Source: Hyposmocoma kahamanoa (lineage: Eukaryota > Arthropoda > Insecta > Lepidoptera > Cosmopterigidae). Taken from it: a DNA stretch of 64,000 nucleotides. This document shows, in pieces, positions 46,971-60,030 of this stretch. How positions within the stretch are numbered: position 1 is the first letter of the stretch; every line of letters begins with the position of its first letter. The translations under genes and the position numbers were made by a program. The stretch spans positions 5,719,234-5,783,233 of the forward strand of contig NW_020653852.1 of the NCBI RefSeq assembly GCF_003589595.1. Reading direction: 5' to 3'. The notes beneath the pieces were generated by a model that worked only from the letters and a program-made list of their open reading frames with translations, was not told where the DNA came from and did no database searches.

Positions 46971-48082
46971 AACAAATGAATATTATGGTAGCGTATAACA
47001 AAATGTTTCCTAAAATTTTAAGTTATGTGGAATAGTGCTGTAAGGGACGAATTCTACTCACGTTTGTATACAGTGTGCGCAAAGCCGCGGTAATTAACTA
47101 GTATTCCACATTATTTGATTTATAATTCGGGACTTATCACGTATAAAACATATTTTAATTACCTCGACGTTTCGGATCTACTGCAACGTCCATGGTCTCG
47201 AAGGGATTGAAGAGGCGGGTGTCAGCATCTGTGCGAGTTTTTCTAACTACCCGCACTTGATCTTCATTATTTATTTGTGCACTAAGGTTGTCACTAGACC
47301 GACACACAACACTCACGACATTATTACGACATAATTAAAATATGTATTATTCGTGATAAAGTTCCGAATTAAAAATCAAATAATATGTGAAAATGGTGAA
47401 AGTTTAAATCAATAGTTATTCCACATGTTACAAATTTATTAAAATATTTGCTATATACAAACCTCTCTTTGGTAAATTTTATAATAAAATTCGTAACATT
47501 TAAAAATAGTTATTTATTTAAACGGTTATGTTTGTTTTTTGATATAAAAGTTTTCATATTTACGCATTTGTATCATGACTTATAGGTATAGTGCAATAAA
47601 AACTAAATTTCGTTATATTCGCAATCACAAAAATTTCTTGAAAGGTGCCAGTCAAAAATCTAAATAACCTTTAGGAATGTTCGACGAAAAATATGTGCAG
47701 TCAGCGTCTATATGATTAGAGCAGTCGCAGAAGAGTCGAACCAACGATCAAAAATATCAGAACGTTTAATAAGAGTCAACTTTACTTCTGTGAACAATAA
47801 AACACTCTCAGTTGTTTGCAGATGCACTTCAGATTCAATCAAAATTGTTTCATAAAGTTATTGCAACATAATTGACTTTTAACAAAAGATTGTTTTTGGT
47901 TTTATTGAAGATCGTTTTTATGTAAAAATGATCGAATTCCCAAAATTCTTAGAACGCGTACGTTTCTACATAGGGAAATACAATTACTGACTTAAGATAT
48001 TGCGAACTTTTTGGCAACAACTTGTATAATTACTAGTTACTGATTTCTAAACACTTTATGTAAAATATCTATAAAAAGTTAC
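46971..48082. other. Non-coding stretch
   Basis: It includes a CGACGTTTCGGATCTACTGC block (47164-47240) resembling another dispersed LINE tail. No exon was seen. Confidence 0.4.
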
Positions 48083-48120
48083 TCCGTAGTCATTGACTTT
48101 TGTAAGTCAATGTCCGTAGT
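48083..48120. mobile_element. MITE-1 excision footprint or 22-bp derivative
   Basis: CATTGACTT and TTGTAAGTCAATG, the outermost bases of the two MITE-1 ends, are fused (48091-48112) and flanked by an exact TCCGTAGT duplication (48083-48090 and 48113-48120). Confidence 0.88.
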
Positions 48121-49033
48121 ACAATAACTCTCGGCAGTCTTCGTGTTTCGGCTGTCGTCGGATTTCAATCAGTTGCCCTTCGCACTTAGATGCACTCAAT
48201 CGACTTGGAAGTATACTACTCTTTATATTAGTTATATTTCGTGGGCTACATTTGAAATCCTCGTAATTTCGTTTTTGGACGACTTTTTTAATCTTCAAGC
48301 TCAATATCGGACGAATCTTAAAATATAAATTGTAGACCCTTTTTTTAGTTATGAATTAAATGTATATTCATAGATTGTTAAAAATTTATTAGTAATTCTG
48401 TTTTTTATGCCTATTCAAATGTTCACATTGATGGAGGTGCGAGGTTTACGAATTTAGACGACGATTTATGTTAATTTGCTTGTAATAAAAACGGAAATAT
48501 TTTTAAAGTTGTATTGTGTTCACATGGAAATCAAAACAAAACCACTTAGTTCTGCAATTAAAATAATTTTTGATGATAAGTTTAATAATTGTGTTCGGAA
48601 AGCCGGAGATTGCCGAGAGACGTTAAGAAAATAGTTTTACTGTAATTACTGATCCATCGTTTAGTGATGTACTACGAGTTTTAAAATCTTTATCTTTTGT
48701 AACGTAAATGTGACGTTTGGAAGAGAAAATAGGGTAAGGTACAAAAATTTGTGGATCTAAAGTCCATCACTAGTAAATTTTATGAAAAATACATGTAAGT
48801 CAAATAATAATTTATTCCATAGGTAAAATTTTTACACTTGAAAACGTCATTTTTTAAGTTACTGCTTGTTCACTACACTGGCCTCTCTGAGAAGAACGAG
48901 CAAGAAACTCTAGGGACTGCTCTTTTCAAATAAACTTAAATGCTATACAATACGTTTTGAATCATATTTGTGTAGAATCTAGACTCACGTTGTCTTTCCA
49001 TACATCGTCATCTAACACGTAGTCTACAAATCG
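48121..49033. other. Non-coding stretch
   Basis: Short frames on both strands (48107-48328) lack splice or motif support. I see no repeat. Confidence 0.4.
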
Positions 49034-49164
49034 AGTTCTTAGGTTTTCCCGATTGTTACACATAGGAAATTAAACGATTTTTCCGGATTTAAATCGCGTG
49101 TATTTGTTTTTTCAAACAAACCGACGTTTCGGACCCTTTACAGGTCCCATGGTCACGGTTGACC
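49034..49164 (+). repeat. REP-2 copy (best preserved)
   Basis: GAGTTCTTAGGTTTTCCCGA through CAAACAAACCGACGTTTCGG to CAGGTCCCATGGTCACGG. It lies just beyond the 3' end of LINE-2, in inverted orientation to it. Confidence 0.85.
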
Positions 49165-49201
49165 AACCAACAACCAACAAGTCAACTAAAAAATAATTTC
49201 A

Positions 49202-50330
49202 TTAAAATGGAAAAATAGTTTCATTTCCTACGTAGTCTACAATTTTGTAATATGACTTTTCAATGAAAATACTTTTAATGTAAGTTTTAAACTTAGGAAA
49301 TGGTAATCTTAATATATGCTCCGGAATCTTATTGTAAAAATGTATGCAGTTCCCAATAAAATAATCCTTTACCTTAGTTAAACGAAAACGTGGTACCATG
49401 AGTTTGGACTTAGTTCTAAGGTTAATATTATGGATATGGACTTTCTTAACGAAATTATGTATATTTTTACGGGCATACAAAATATTTGAGTACATGTACT
49501 GTGATGCCACAGTCATGATACCATCTCCTTAAACTTTTCTCTGAGAGAAATCCGAGAACCTAAACGGTACACAGAACGAATAGCTCGTTTTTGCAAATAT
49601 GGTTTGTATAACTGCCGCTTTAACCCACATGAGAATCCCGTAGGACATTATACCATGGAAGTAACTAAAGTAAACTAGTCTAGCAGTAGCAACATCGGTA
49701 AGTTCACGTATTCTACGGACTGCGTATGGAACGGAGCTTAATCTGCTGGCCAAGGCAGATATATGTGGAAACCATTGGAGTTTACTACCTCTAAGGTCAC
49801 TCCCAAAAAGACAGCTTTTCTCAACTTTTAACTTTTCTCCTTTATTTCTATGATTGGGCTAGTCGATTTCACATTAGGTAATTCAAATTTAAAACACTTT
49901 GTCTTCTTGGCATTGAGCAATAAATTGTTAATATTAAACCAATAAACTACCTTTGAAAGGGCATCATTAATATTGTCATAGTTAACGTCATATCTGTGCG
50001 TTTTAAAAATCAAGGATGTATCGTCAGCAAACAATACTATTTCGCAAAGGTCGTTAACAAAGAATGGAAATTCATTAATAATAATGAGAAATAAGAAAGG
50101 TCCAAGTAATGAGCCCTGCGGAACACCCATTTTTACAGGAGAACCCAAAGAAGTCACTCCATTTATGTCTACTTTCTGAATTCTACCGTTAAGACGTTAT
50201 GACGAGACAAGTTCCAACGCCTTGCCACTTACTCCGTAATATTCCAGCTTCCTAATAAGAGTAATATGATCCAGCAATCAAATGCCTGTCACAGAAAACC
50301 TCAATAGCGTTCTGGGACCTTCACCAAGCA
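49202..50330 (-). mobile_element. LINE-2: decayed reverse transcriptase
   Basis: On the minus strand, LIRKLEYYGVSGKALELVSS-like sequence (about 50260) leads into MGVPQGSLLGPFLFLIIINE and the catalytic LFADDTSLIF (50157-49828). A thumb region with PYAVRRIRELTD (49753-49529) and a C-terminal YFIGNCIHFYNKIPE segment (49516-49202) follow. Frames change at least three times, and the 5' half (endonuclease, ORF1) is absent, as in a typical 5'-truncated insertion. The last ~30 bases resemble REP-2. Confidence 0.8.
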
Positions 50331-53300
50331 TCAAAGACATGTAATTTACGTAATTTACCTTCTACTATTGTCCACACATTTTGCTACCAAGTTATAACTC
50401 TTTTTTTATAATTTTTAATCTCGTTGTCGTTTACTCTCTTTTACCTTTCAACCGTCGATGTGATAATTAAATTATTTTGTTATTATAAACATTATACTTT
50501 ACATTGTATCGTAACACCAAATAGTACCTTTACCAGAGTTATTATATTATTGTAATGTAATTATTTTTAATGCGAATGTCAAACGTGTGTAGAGGTTTTG
50601 TTGAATAAATGTCATGTTTCGAAAATGGATTTTATTTACTCCCCTGTTATAGATTAATTTTCTCATGGCATCTTTTACACTGTGGTGGTGATAACATCGT
50701 CGTTTTGTTCCCGCATTGACGTGGCTTACAATTTTGACGGAAAAAGCTACACACACCGGCACAAATAGCGGAACAAAAACAAATTGAGATTATTAAATAG
50801 TAACGTTTATATTTAAACAAATAAGAATTAGACGTAAAGTCGCAATTAAATTAACATATTTTAACATCGACTTAGAATAGAAAGCTTTATTCAACCGTCA
50901 TTAAAGAAATTTTTTTCTTTTAGATTTTGTTACAAAGCAGAAACAGCCGAAAAATTAAAAATTGCAACAGTTTAACAATGACTAAATCAAACTTTAGCAA
51001 ATAAAAACCTCCGAACTACTCCACAAACTTGAATTATCAAGAAAGTAAAACAAATCTACTCTTATCTATCTAAAATATGAAAGTAAAATTTAATCGACCA
51101 GAGTTTTGAAAATAAAAACATTGCTGTATTTCGGGAATTTAAGTAGTGTTCCGTTAAATATACCGCCAGTGTGTTTATTCATACCTATAGTTCGATTCCA
51201 TGTTTCAATGTTTTGTATTGGAAATGATTCGTGAAAATCGTAAGTTATGTTCGTTAATGTTGTATTAAGATTGCTAAAATACAACCTGTTTCGGTGGTCC
51301 TCGCAATGCAAACTAAATTAATAATTAAAATGTATATGTATGTTAATGAACTACTTTTTTTTAACGACGGACAATGATTTTTGTATAAAGCAGCTTAAAA
51401 ATGTACAATCTGTAACGAAACATTTTGCTTATTAAAAAATTGCTACGTCTGCATAGCATGTCTACAGTGTCGTAGACCATGCTACGCCGCTGTCATTACT
51501 AACAACGTTAGTTATTACGACGTGTTCTGAGACGGTGGTCAGTCATATAACGAAGAGAGTAGATAGAAGCAACGTTCCAGAAGTCCGTTCGAGTGAGGTC
51601 ACAGAGTTGTAGCGCAATAACAATCATTCACACCCCATAAAGCCTTTAACGATGTCCGTTCTCGGACGTAGCACTCTTTCTTTCAAGATTGTGCTACATA
51701 GGAAGCTAGTGGAAGAAAAACTACGTTATATCGGTACATTATATAGGTACATGAAAAAAGCTTTGGCATATAGGGACCAAGTTTTTGTGACAAGTCATTC
51801 ATTCCGGTTGTGGAGGTGCTGCTGGTGCTGGGGGCGTTCTGGTGGATTGTAATGGTGTGTAGCCTGAATAGCAGTAATAGCCTCCGCAGCCTCGCAGCCT
51901 CCAACATCTTATTTAGTACATTTAGCAATTCAAACGTTGAAAGTCCAGTTTATAGATATTTAATCGGTTTTAACAAATATAATCTTTAAAATGTAAACTG
52001 TATAAATATAGCTAGTAAACGATTCAAAAAGATAAATAATGATATGCTCGCTACCGCGGTCGCGCAGAGAGTGACGATGGAAAGAAACAAAATCAGAATG
52101 CGAGGTAAAATGGAACAATTTTAAATTTAAATATGAGTAGAAGAAAAAACGATACAATACGAATGGAGAGAGATACAAAAAGGGGGGATGACGGTATAAG
52201 GAGGTCACACCGTCACACGGTTATACAGATGACAGTAACATTTGGAAAAATCAACGAGCAAACGACTAGGTGTTGAATTTTTAAATGCTAAGATTAAATA
52301 ATTATAAATTAATTAAGCTACAATCTAATGGGCACAAAGACGCTAAGCTTCCATTACTCAATAAGGCTGTAAGGACATCAGTCTTGGTGTAATTTAACGG
52401 CGGCACGCAATATTACGAGCGATCTCGTAAAATGAAGGATTTTGGCTTTACGCGTCACGCAGCCGAGACAATTATGACGCCGGCCATCTGTATGCGTCTG
52501 TTTTTAGAGTGCAAATAGGATCCATATAAACTTTGAAAATATGTTCTGATAATTCATACGTAGTGTACATACATACATACACGTGTAATAAAAATATTTA
52601 AAAACTACGTATTTTTATTTAATAAACCAGATGGTATATATACATTACGTAAACAATTTTTTTCTTCATCATTTCAACTTGTCAAATTGAGATATTCGAT
52701 TGCCAGTTCACACTCGATATGGCACTGATATGCGGGGCTTCGAAGTTCTTTTTAAAGAAACATAATTTTCCCGAATATGATATATTTTGGGAAAAACTTG
52801 CGGAACGGATTGGAAGCAAAAAATTACAATTAGAATACAAAAAATTGTGATAGCGTAATGAACTTTATGGTCAAATGTGTAACGTACAAACTAGATACGA
52901 GCCTAATTTTAATTACAGAGTGTTGATCAACAAAAAATACGTTGTCGATCGTCTGTTGCTTACAATTTTACTCAATTTTGTCTGATCACGTCGTAAAAAA
53001 ACGCAAATCTGTAGGCACCATTATAAAAAATGTCTTCTACATATCAGAAATATAGAAATAATACAATACAACCATTCCAAGACTTTAGAGAGAGAGAGAG
53101 AGAGAGAGCAATAGCTGGATAATAATCCATTGTATGGGTATTAGGGCTTTTAGCCTCGCTGCATTTCCGTGTTGCGAAAATAAAAATCGAGATTTGGTGC
53201 GGCCTCGAAAATTTCGGGAAAAGCGAGACTTTTTTCAGGGTAAGTTTTTACATATTTATAGGCTAGGCATTTATTAACTCCATCCATGTTTTAATTAAGT

Positions 53301-54498
53301 ATTTTATTAACTCCAATTATAAAATAAAAAATTATCATCAATTTTTTTTCATTTAGGTAGTGTGCATGTAAGAAATAAAAGGTATCTAATATAGTTTCAG
53401 ATATATTACTATCGTTCTTCAATCTCTACAAATTATACCGAGCTCCATTTTTAATACTTGTTTAAAGTCTTAAAAATGCCAAAACATCGTCGAGTCCTTC
53501 GAAATTTTCGAGACCCATGTTCCTGGGATGAAAGCCCTAGTGTGTATTCTTTAAAGTATAGGTAAATATTATTTGCCTAATACGATCTCTGTTTATAACA
53601 CTAACGTAATTTTATTATAATTATATTATATTAAGTATAGGCTTTATAATAGAAATCTGCATCAAACAATGTAAATAACATTTTCTGTGAAAATTGTAAG
53701 TTACATGCGTTCGCACTAAAGGAGACGACGTAATATAATAAGGGACAATGAACTTACAGTGGGAGATGTAATTATATTATACAGTCCTGTGGAAGATTAT
53801 CCATTTCATAATCGGTTACAACTTTTTCGCTTCGCTATTTATAGTAGTAACCTCAGTCAACACTGTCCACTGTATGGCATGTGCTCTTCGTACCAGAGAA
53901 GAAATAAGTAACTTCTTACAGTGCTATCAGATTTAATTTTGACATATTATCTAGTTCTGTGGTCTTTGTTAGGAACTCAATATGCTGATGCTGACTACAC
54001 GATGGGTTGTACAGACAAAAAACCTTTTTTTTAACAAAATATAAGATATAAATTTTTAATTACGGTCACTTAATTGGTATTTATTGCATTTTTTAATTGG
54101 AATGTTGTGTTCAAATCGAGTAATGTACATTCATATCATTATTACTTTATTTTGCATTTTTAACCAGTTTGTGAACCGAATCACAAAAGTTACGTGTCAT
54201 TAACATGTACACATAAATGTATATATCTGTCAAAGCAGCATTGAAATCCATGCTAATCAGATGTCGGATGTGTAGTGGACAAGCGGGCTTAATAAACTGG
54301 ATTTCTACATCAGACGCGTAATAATCGGTTGTAGGAATGGAGCCATTGTTCTGAATCCTTGCATTTCCCGTTTCAGTATTACCATCCTTCCAAATAACAC
54401 ACGTAGGTAAACAGCGATAAAAGTGCCCTATTATTTTTTGTTTAGGAAGGAAATAGTACTTGTTATTTGTAATATCATGTAATATCATATTTTTTTTT
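50331..54498. other. Non-coding stretch with one odd frame
   Basis: No supported gene. It holds a 73-codon minus frame (51311-51090), a GA microsatellite (about 53087-53108), and a possible inverted-end element at about 53140-53550 (AGGGCTTTTAGCC near one end, GAAAGCCCTAG near the other). Otherwise it is AT-rich. Confidence 0.4.
51090..51311 (-). other. Unresolved 73-codon open frame
   Basis: The translation (e.g. YDFHESFPIQNIETWNR, then FNGTLLKFPKYSNVFIF) looks protein-like, with several N-glycosylation sequons. I could not find partner exons or a family. It could be an exon of an ectodomain protein, or chance. Confidence 0.2.
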
Positions 54499-54786
54499 TA
54501 TAATATCAAGTGACGGGACGAACAAGTCGTGCGCCTGATGGTAAGCTACACGCCTGTCCATAACAGTTGCAGCACCACTCGGCTCTTTAAATTGCAAATA
54601 TCTGAGGTGCACTGCCACTGCGCCTGTCATCCTGAGACATAAGTTGACAAGTCTCATGTGCCTGTAATTTCACCAGCACTCCTACCCTACGAAACCGGGA
54701 CGCTGTAATGCTAACAATACTTCTTTGCGGCAGAAATAGGTAAGGTGGCAGTACTTCCCTGGATGAACTCTTTCACAAGGAGGTCC
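54499..54786 (+). repeat. REP-1 copy 2
   Basis: ATAATATCAAGTGACGGGAC through GATGGTAAGCTACACGCCTG to CTTTCACAAGGAGGT; about 85% like copy 1 by eye. Confidence 0.8.
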
Positions 54787-57039
54787 CTTAAGTTGTAATA
54801 TCACCACAGTACCTACAATACAGTAGGTTACGGTCTGTACCTTTTTTTCTATATCTATGGTCTGTACCAATGGTACTGTAAGTATACTACATACATACCA
54901 TTAAGTGCCTACACAGCTGCTTTTTTGACGATCGCAAACAAAAGTCCGATCCACATATTGTTTGTCGAGTAAGGAACGGACGATCGATTAGGTATTTTTT
55001 GTACACCGACGCTTGTAGATCTTCAAAAATCTGTAGGCACCCATAGACATTTTAATCTCGACATCGTTGTCAACATTCAGACGAAAATGGTCATTCTGGC
55101 TATTTAGTGATTGTGTTTAGTTTTATCCAAACTAAAAGTTTGATGTATCTCGATGGAAATTCGGTTTTTTCGGCATAAAAAAATAAGTACGAGATTTTTT
55201 TTTTAATTGGTTATGGAAACACAAGGTACCTTTTTTTAATTTTTTTTTATATTTTTTATTTTTTTCGTCTTTGTTTATTAATGTTTGTAGTTTACGTCAA
55301 ATACTTAATGTCAAATAAAGTCGATTTTATTTTATTTATTTACGTACGTTACGACCTTAGAGTTACGACTATAAATGTAATGTAGAAAATTAAAGATATG
55401 TATAATAAAAGTACCATAGAAAAACATAACTTTAAGTGTGTATTTACATAATCCAAACAAGTTGAATAATTCCTCTGCATCCCTGACGGTGATATACCAA
55501 AAAGTATAGAGACAGGTAAATGCATTAAAATTAATTAAGGGTAGTACTGACCGCCCGCGCGCTACCGTGCCGGCGGGGCATCCCGTGACGGCTTCATGCA
55601 GCTTCCCGGAGTTCCCGGAACCGGGACAGGGACTCGGGACAAACTAGTATCTGTACGTGACCCGGCTAGAGTTCAATGATCCATGTTCTACGAAACGTTA
55701 ATGCTCAGAAGCTTGGCTAGTTGCGGGAATCAAGTTGTGTATACATTTTAATCACAACCATAGTAGGTAGCATTAAAAACCTATTGTGGAAACAACAGGT
55801 AGTAAACTATTGGGCCCGAAACACGATTTAATAAACATCTCGCGATAAAAAAAACAAAGTAACGCAAAATATTCATTTTTCACAACGTACGGAAAAATCA
55901 GTTTCATTAATGGTTATCCGATTGTTATTAGAGATATTTCAAGGAAATTTTCTCCCCTGTGTTCCATAATAAATGCGTTAAGAGACTATAAGCTCATATC
56001 ACAGTAAGAGAATATGCTTTATTTCTAATAGGCATGTTTATTCGAAAATTGTGCAATGAATTTGAGGCGCAATTTTCCGCGTCTACTTCGTATGCTTCAA
56101 GACCTACGTAATCACGATATCTTCTTGAATATTTTAGAATAGAATAGAATAGAATAGAATAGAATAGAATATAATAGGATAGACATTTATTGCAACGCCA
56201 CAACACATAGATACAAAAAAAATATTGATACCACTTAGACAAGCAAAACAAAACAAAAAGACGTAATTAACAAAATTAAAATAAAATAAAATAAGACAAT
56301 AACAAACAAAGAGCAAAACAGAAAAATACAAAATATAACAACTACAAATGTTGTACTGTCATGTGTGCGGTTTTACATTTTTAACTGTCGTTTTTACGCT
56401 CGTGTTCTTGACCATTACGAATCTTGGCTGAATTTTAGGGACAGTAATGTGTTTCATATAGGTCTCCATGTTTGTTTTATTGGTAATTGTTATTTCCTTT
56501 TTTATTCGACGTACGCAAAATAGGCGCCTCGACGTTGAGTTGCGGGCACTAGCCCGTTACACTATGTATCAAATTCCTTTTTTGTTGTAATGCATATAAA
56601 GTAATTATGATTAAAAAAATTGTTATAAATATTTGGTAAACCTAAATTAAGGAGCTTTACCGTTTTCACACGACGGCATTGTCCCTACGTAAAGCTACTT
56701 TTGTATAATTTGTATAACAATATCTTACACCTTATCTTCGTTCACGTACACTGTGATGCGCAGGCCACACCGCGAACGAAGACGAACGTAGGCTAAACTA
56801 AGGCAACTTACTACTTACTCTTCATACTTCGGTTCACACCGCGAAGAACCTACATAAGCGAGCTAACTAAACTAACTCAACGGTCTCGCTAATCTATGTA
56901 AAGTATGTTGCCCTTCTACGGCCCTTCACGTATCCATAGTTATTACTTACTACGTATTTCTTTGCGTGGCTTTGCATGCAACTACGTGAGCTAAGCTAAG
57001 TTAGGTAGCTTCGTTCACGGCGCGCCCTGCACTTTAAAG
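54787..57039. other. Non-coding stretch
   Basis: It includes a CG-rich patch (55550-55640), a TAGAA microsatellite (56134-56173), a short repeat shared with 34880-34950 (GCGCCT, GGCACTAGCCCGTTACAC), and a possible element at 56650-57020 with repeated CACACCGCGAA words. No exon was seen. Confidence 0.4.
56134..56173. repeat. TAGAA pentanucleotide microsatellite
   Basis: About seven units of TAGAA, slightly degenerate at the right end. Confidence 0.9.
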
Positions 57040-57228
57040 CAGCGTCCTGATTTTTATTCAATGCGTAATGGATCCGATCGGGTAGTCTCGAAATCAGATG
57101 GGTTTCTGAGCGAGAAGATGAACCTGATTCTTACTATATCTTTCTAATTTGTGAGTTAAATCAACTATTGTTCCGACTCGCAGAAGACGCAGTTTCCGGT
57201 CCTGAGAGGCAATCAAAATCAAGCTGCA
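57040..57228 (+). mobile_element. MITE-3 copy 3 with internal deletion
   Basis: Both ends match copy 2, but ~60 bp between ATCAACTATTGTT and CCGACTCGCAGAAGACGC are missing. Confidence 0.8.
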
Positions 57229-57862
57229 GGTTGACATGACAAACGTACGTCAGCATGTGAACACATACGGCTACTAATTATGAATAAAATTCGTTGTAGT
57301 TTTAAACTCGCGTTATTAAAACGCACGCATCTGTCATCTGAACCGGGTCTTGTACGCGGGCTACACTGCTCATGCTGAGTCTTCGGTCTGGACGGAACGC
57401 GTTACACCACAATGTAAAAGTTATCAATGACCAGTCAATCATTACATCGAGAAGTAGGTTTAATATCCTTCGAAAAGTAAAATTTCCTTAATTTGTACAT
57501 TAGTCTATTAAGAGAATAATTCTAGGGCCGGCGGACTAAAGCACATATCTGTAAGTCAAAATCCAATATCATTCATTTAAATTAATACATCTACTGGTTA
57601 AAGCACGTAAGTCAAATTCATTTGTTACTTAACATAAACTTCGAACTTTATTCTAGAGGTTATTTAACTTCCAACAATAAAAACAACACAAAAAAATATA
57701 ATTATATATTAAAAAATGAAGCACTTTTTTGACTTATGTGCTTTAGTATGCTGACCCTAGAATTATCATTTCATGAAACTTATAGCGGCTTAAGTTTTGA
57801 ATTTGTCTGTTATTGTACCTTTGTCTCCGTCAAAGTACTTATTCAAAAGTTGATAGCAACAT

Positions 57863-57921
57863 AAGTATTAATTAATACTTTAGGAATTTTTGTTTTAATA
57901 ATTATTAAAACAAAAATTCCT
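57863..57921. repeat. Two adjacent perfect palindromes
   Basis: An 18-bp palindrome AAGTATTAATTAATACTT (57863-57880), one T, then a 40-bp perfect palindrome (57882-57921) with half-site AGGAATTTTTGTTTTAATAA. Neither has a spacer. Confidence 0.95.
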
Positions 57922-57929
57922 TGAATCCT

Positions 57930-58085
57930 GATGATTAGGCACAGTGTGCTGAAAGCGTGAAAAATTCCTTCCAATCCAGGCTGATCGAAGTTATTTTTCT
58001 TAGTGTTCGATCTTTGTTTTACTAGGTATAACAAACTAGTCGAGTAATTCCACAAAAAAATAATCGAATGTCGTGGTACTAAAAC
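57930..58085. repeat. SINE-2-type fragment
   Basis: GTGTTCGATCTTTGTTTTAC and AACAAACTAGTCGAGTAATT match SINE-2-associated sequence at 16960-17030. Confidence 0.4.
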
Positions 58086-58481
58086 ATCGTGATTATGCAA
58101 TAAACTTAATATTACAACATGAGTATTATTTAGGAAAAAAAGCAATACGAATAACAAGAAAACAGTTAAAGTATACTTATTAAAATGTATGTTTATTAGG
58201 GTAAAATTAGTTCAAAAAGCCTCATTATTCTTATGAAGTTATCTGGAAAATGGTCGATGTCTGCGACTTTCTTAGTATTTAAAAATAAAGTTTTAGTTAT
58301 TAATTCACTTCACCAGATGGTTCTCAGAAGAAAAATCAAGCAGGGTTAGTTTGTAATAATGTTACACAAATAGCAAGAAATATTTGTAAGTTTGTAATAA
58401 ATAAACTGAGTTCTTTATTTATAAAAAGTAACATGCGTCCTTGTACTTTTAAATAGAAAACCACCGTGAGACTCAGACATA

Positions 58482-58631
58482 TTAACTAAAAATAACGGAT
58501 AACTCACGTATTTAAGTCGAATTTTTGCTCGACATGTTCCAAACCAATTCGTGGTCCTTAATCATGAGATTCCGCGGCGGTGACTCGACGGAAACTGTGA
58601 AATACGTGAGTTATCCGTTATTTTTAGTTAA
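58482..58631. mobile_element. TTAA-bounded MITE with 33-bp perfect ends
   Basis: The ends starting TTAACTAAAAATAACGGATA are exact inverted repeats over 33 bp, with TTAA at both borders (58482-58485, 58628-58631). The 84-bp middle has no ORF. TTAA targets are typical of piggyBac and Kolobok elements. Confidence 0.85.
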
Positions 58632-60030
58632 TACGTCCTTGTACTCTTGATGGCTATGGATATATTATGAGAAAAAACAGACATGAAGGGACAACCCGAG
58701 AAAGTTCTGGTGTAAAACGACGACGAGACCCCGCTCGGGTCGTATAAAATGGAAAATGAAGGTAAACAGACGTAAGTATAACGGGAATTCTTTTAAAATA
58801 TGTATATTCCTTTTGAAATTTATAATAGGAATTAAAGTATTAAATTGCCGTAGCAAAATGAAAACGCTAAAAATATAGAAAGTAAACAAAAGGTGCACCC
58901 ATGCTACTATTATATCTCATTTTTTATATAATAATGCTGTAGCGGACTGTATCAATCGGTCAAAGGTTGGGTGCTAACAACGAGTGAGCAAGGCCAAGCG
59001 AATGTACTTAGAGCTTTTAATAATTTACTAGAAAACACGTTGTCGCTATCAAAGCAAAAACTACCTAAAGTCAAGAAAAAGGCGCCAAAACAAATACATT
59101 TAAATTTAGAATTTTAATATAAAACTAAGCTTAAAAAGACTATATTATAAAACATATACAAAGAGATTTGTAGCGATTCGCTACAGTTGCTACATCTGCA
59201 AAATTACATTTTGGATTATTATTATTTCCTTAATGGCGGTCTCTAGGTTTGGGCCAGTGTCAGTATCGATGAATGCAATCAGTTAATATTGATAAAGAAA
59301 GTCAACGCAAGGTACCTACTTATTTTTGGAAGAACCTCTTTAACGAACTACTGTTGTGGAGATTATACCTGAGGTGAAAAATCGATCTTAGACAAATAAC
59401 AAATTAAAGCATAATTAATTATTAGATTCAACGCGAATGCAAAATTTAATCAAAACAAAAACAAATGAACAACTCCAAGGTTTTAAATTTAGAAGTTTTA
59501 AGATTCTATTTGAAAAAAAGCTTTTTTTACTAAAAAGATCTTATTGCATTTCAAAGCGTCTACAATGTTTTCATACTTTAGCCCTTTATAATAAAAAATT
59601 CCGTTGAAATATATTTATATTTTCATGTTATGAAAATTGCGTAGTAACTCAAAGTAACACGATTCATACAAACACATAAACGTGGTAGTGTCGCGGTCGT
59701 ACTCAGTCTTTATTATCTTGTGCTTTTGGCAGCTGACTGTAATCGCAAGTATATTCCCGATTACTTGCCGTTTGAGACGTAAATTTTAATTTAATTTAAC
59801 ACCAGTTTTTGGACAGTCGTCAATAAAAGGAAGAGATTCTCAATTCGAATGTATTTCTTTTTGTATGTATATGGTACGCAATTATTCCGACATTTGTGTA
59901 CCGATTTTGATGATTCTTTTTTGTTGAAAAGGAGGTACCGCCTAACGCCGCGAGGAGTCGCGACCGCGTCTTTGGGTATGGTAATATGACTTACTTGAGT
60001 AAATATCGAAACGCGCGCGCCTGTGACTGG
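58632..60030. other. Non-coding stretch
   Basis: It contains a REP-3 fragment (59805-59940: GTACCGATTTTGATGATTCT). Nothing else was recognised. Confidence 0.5.
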
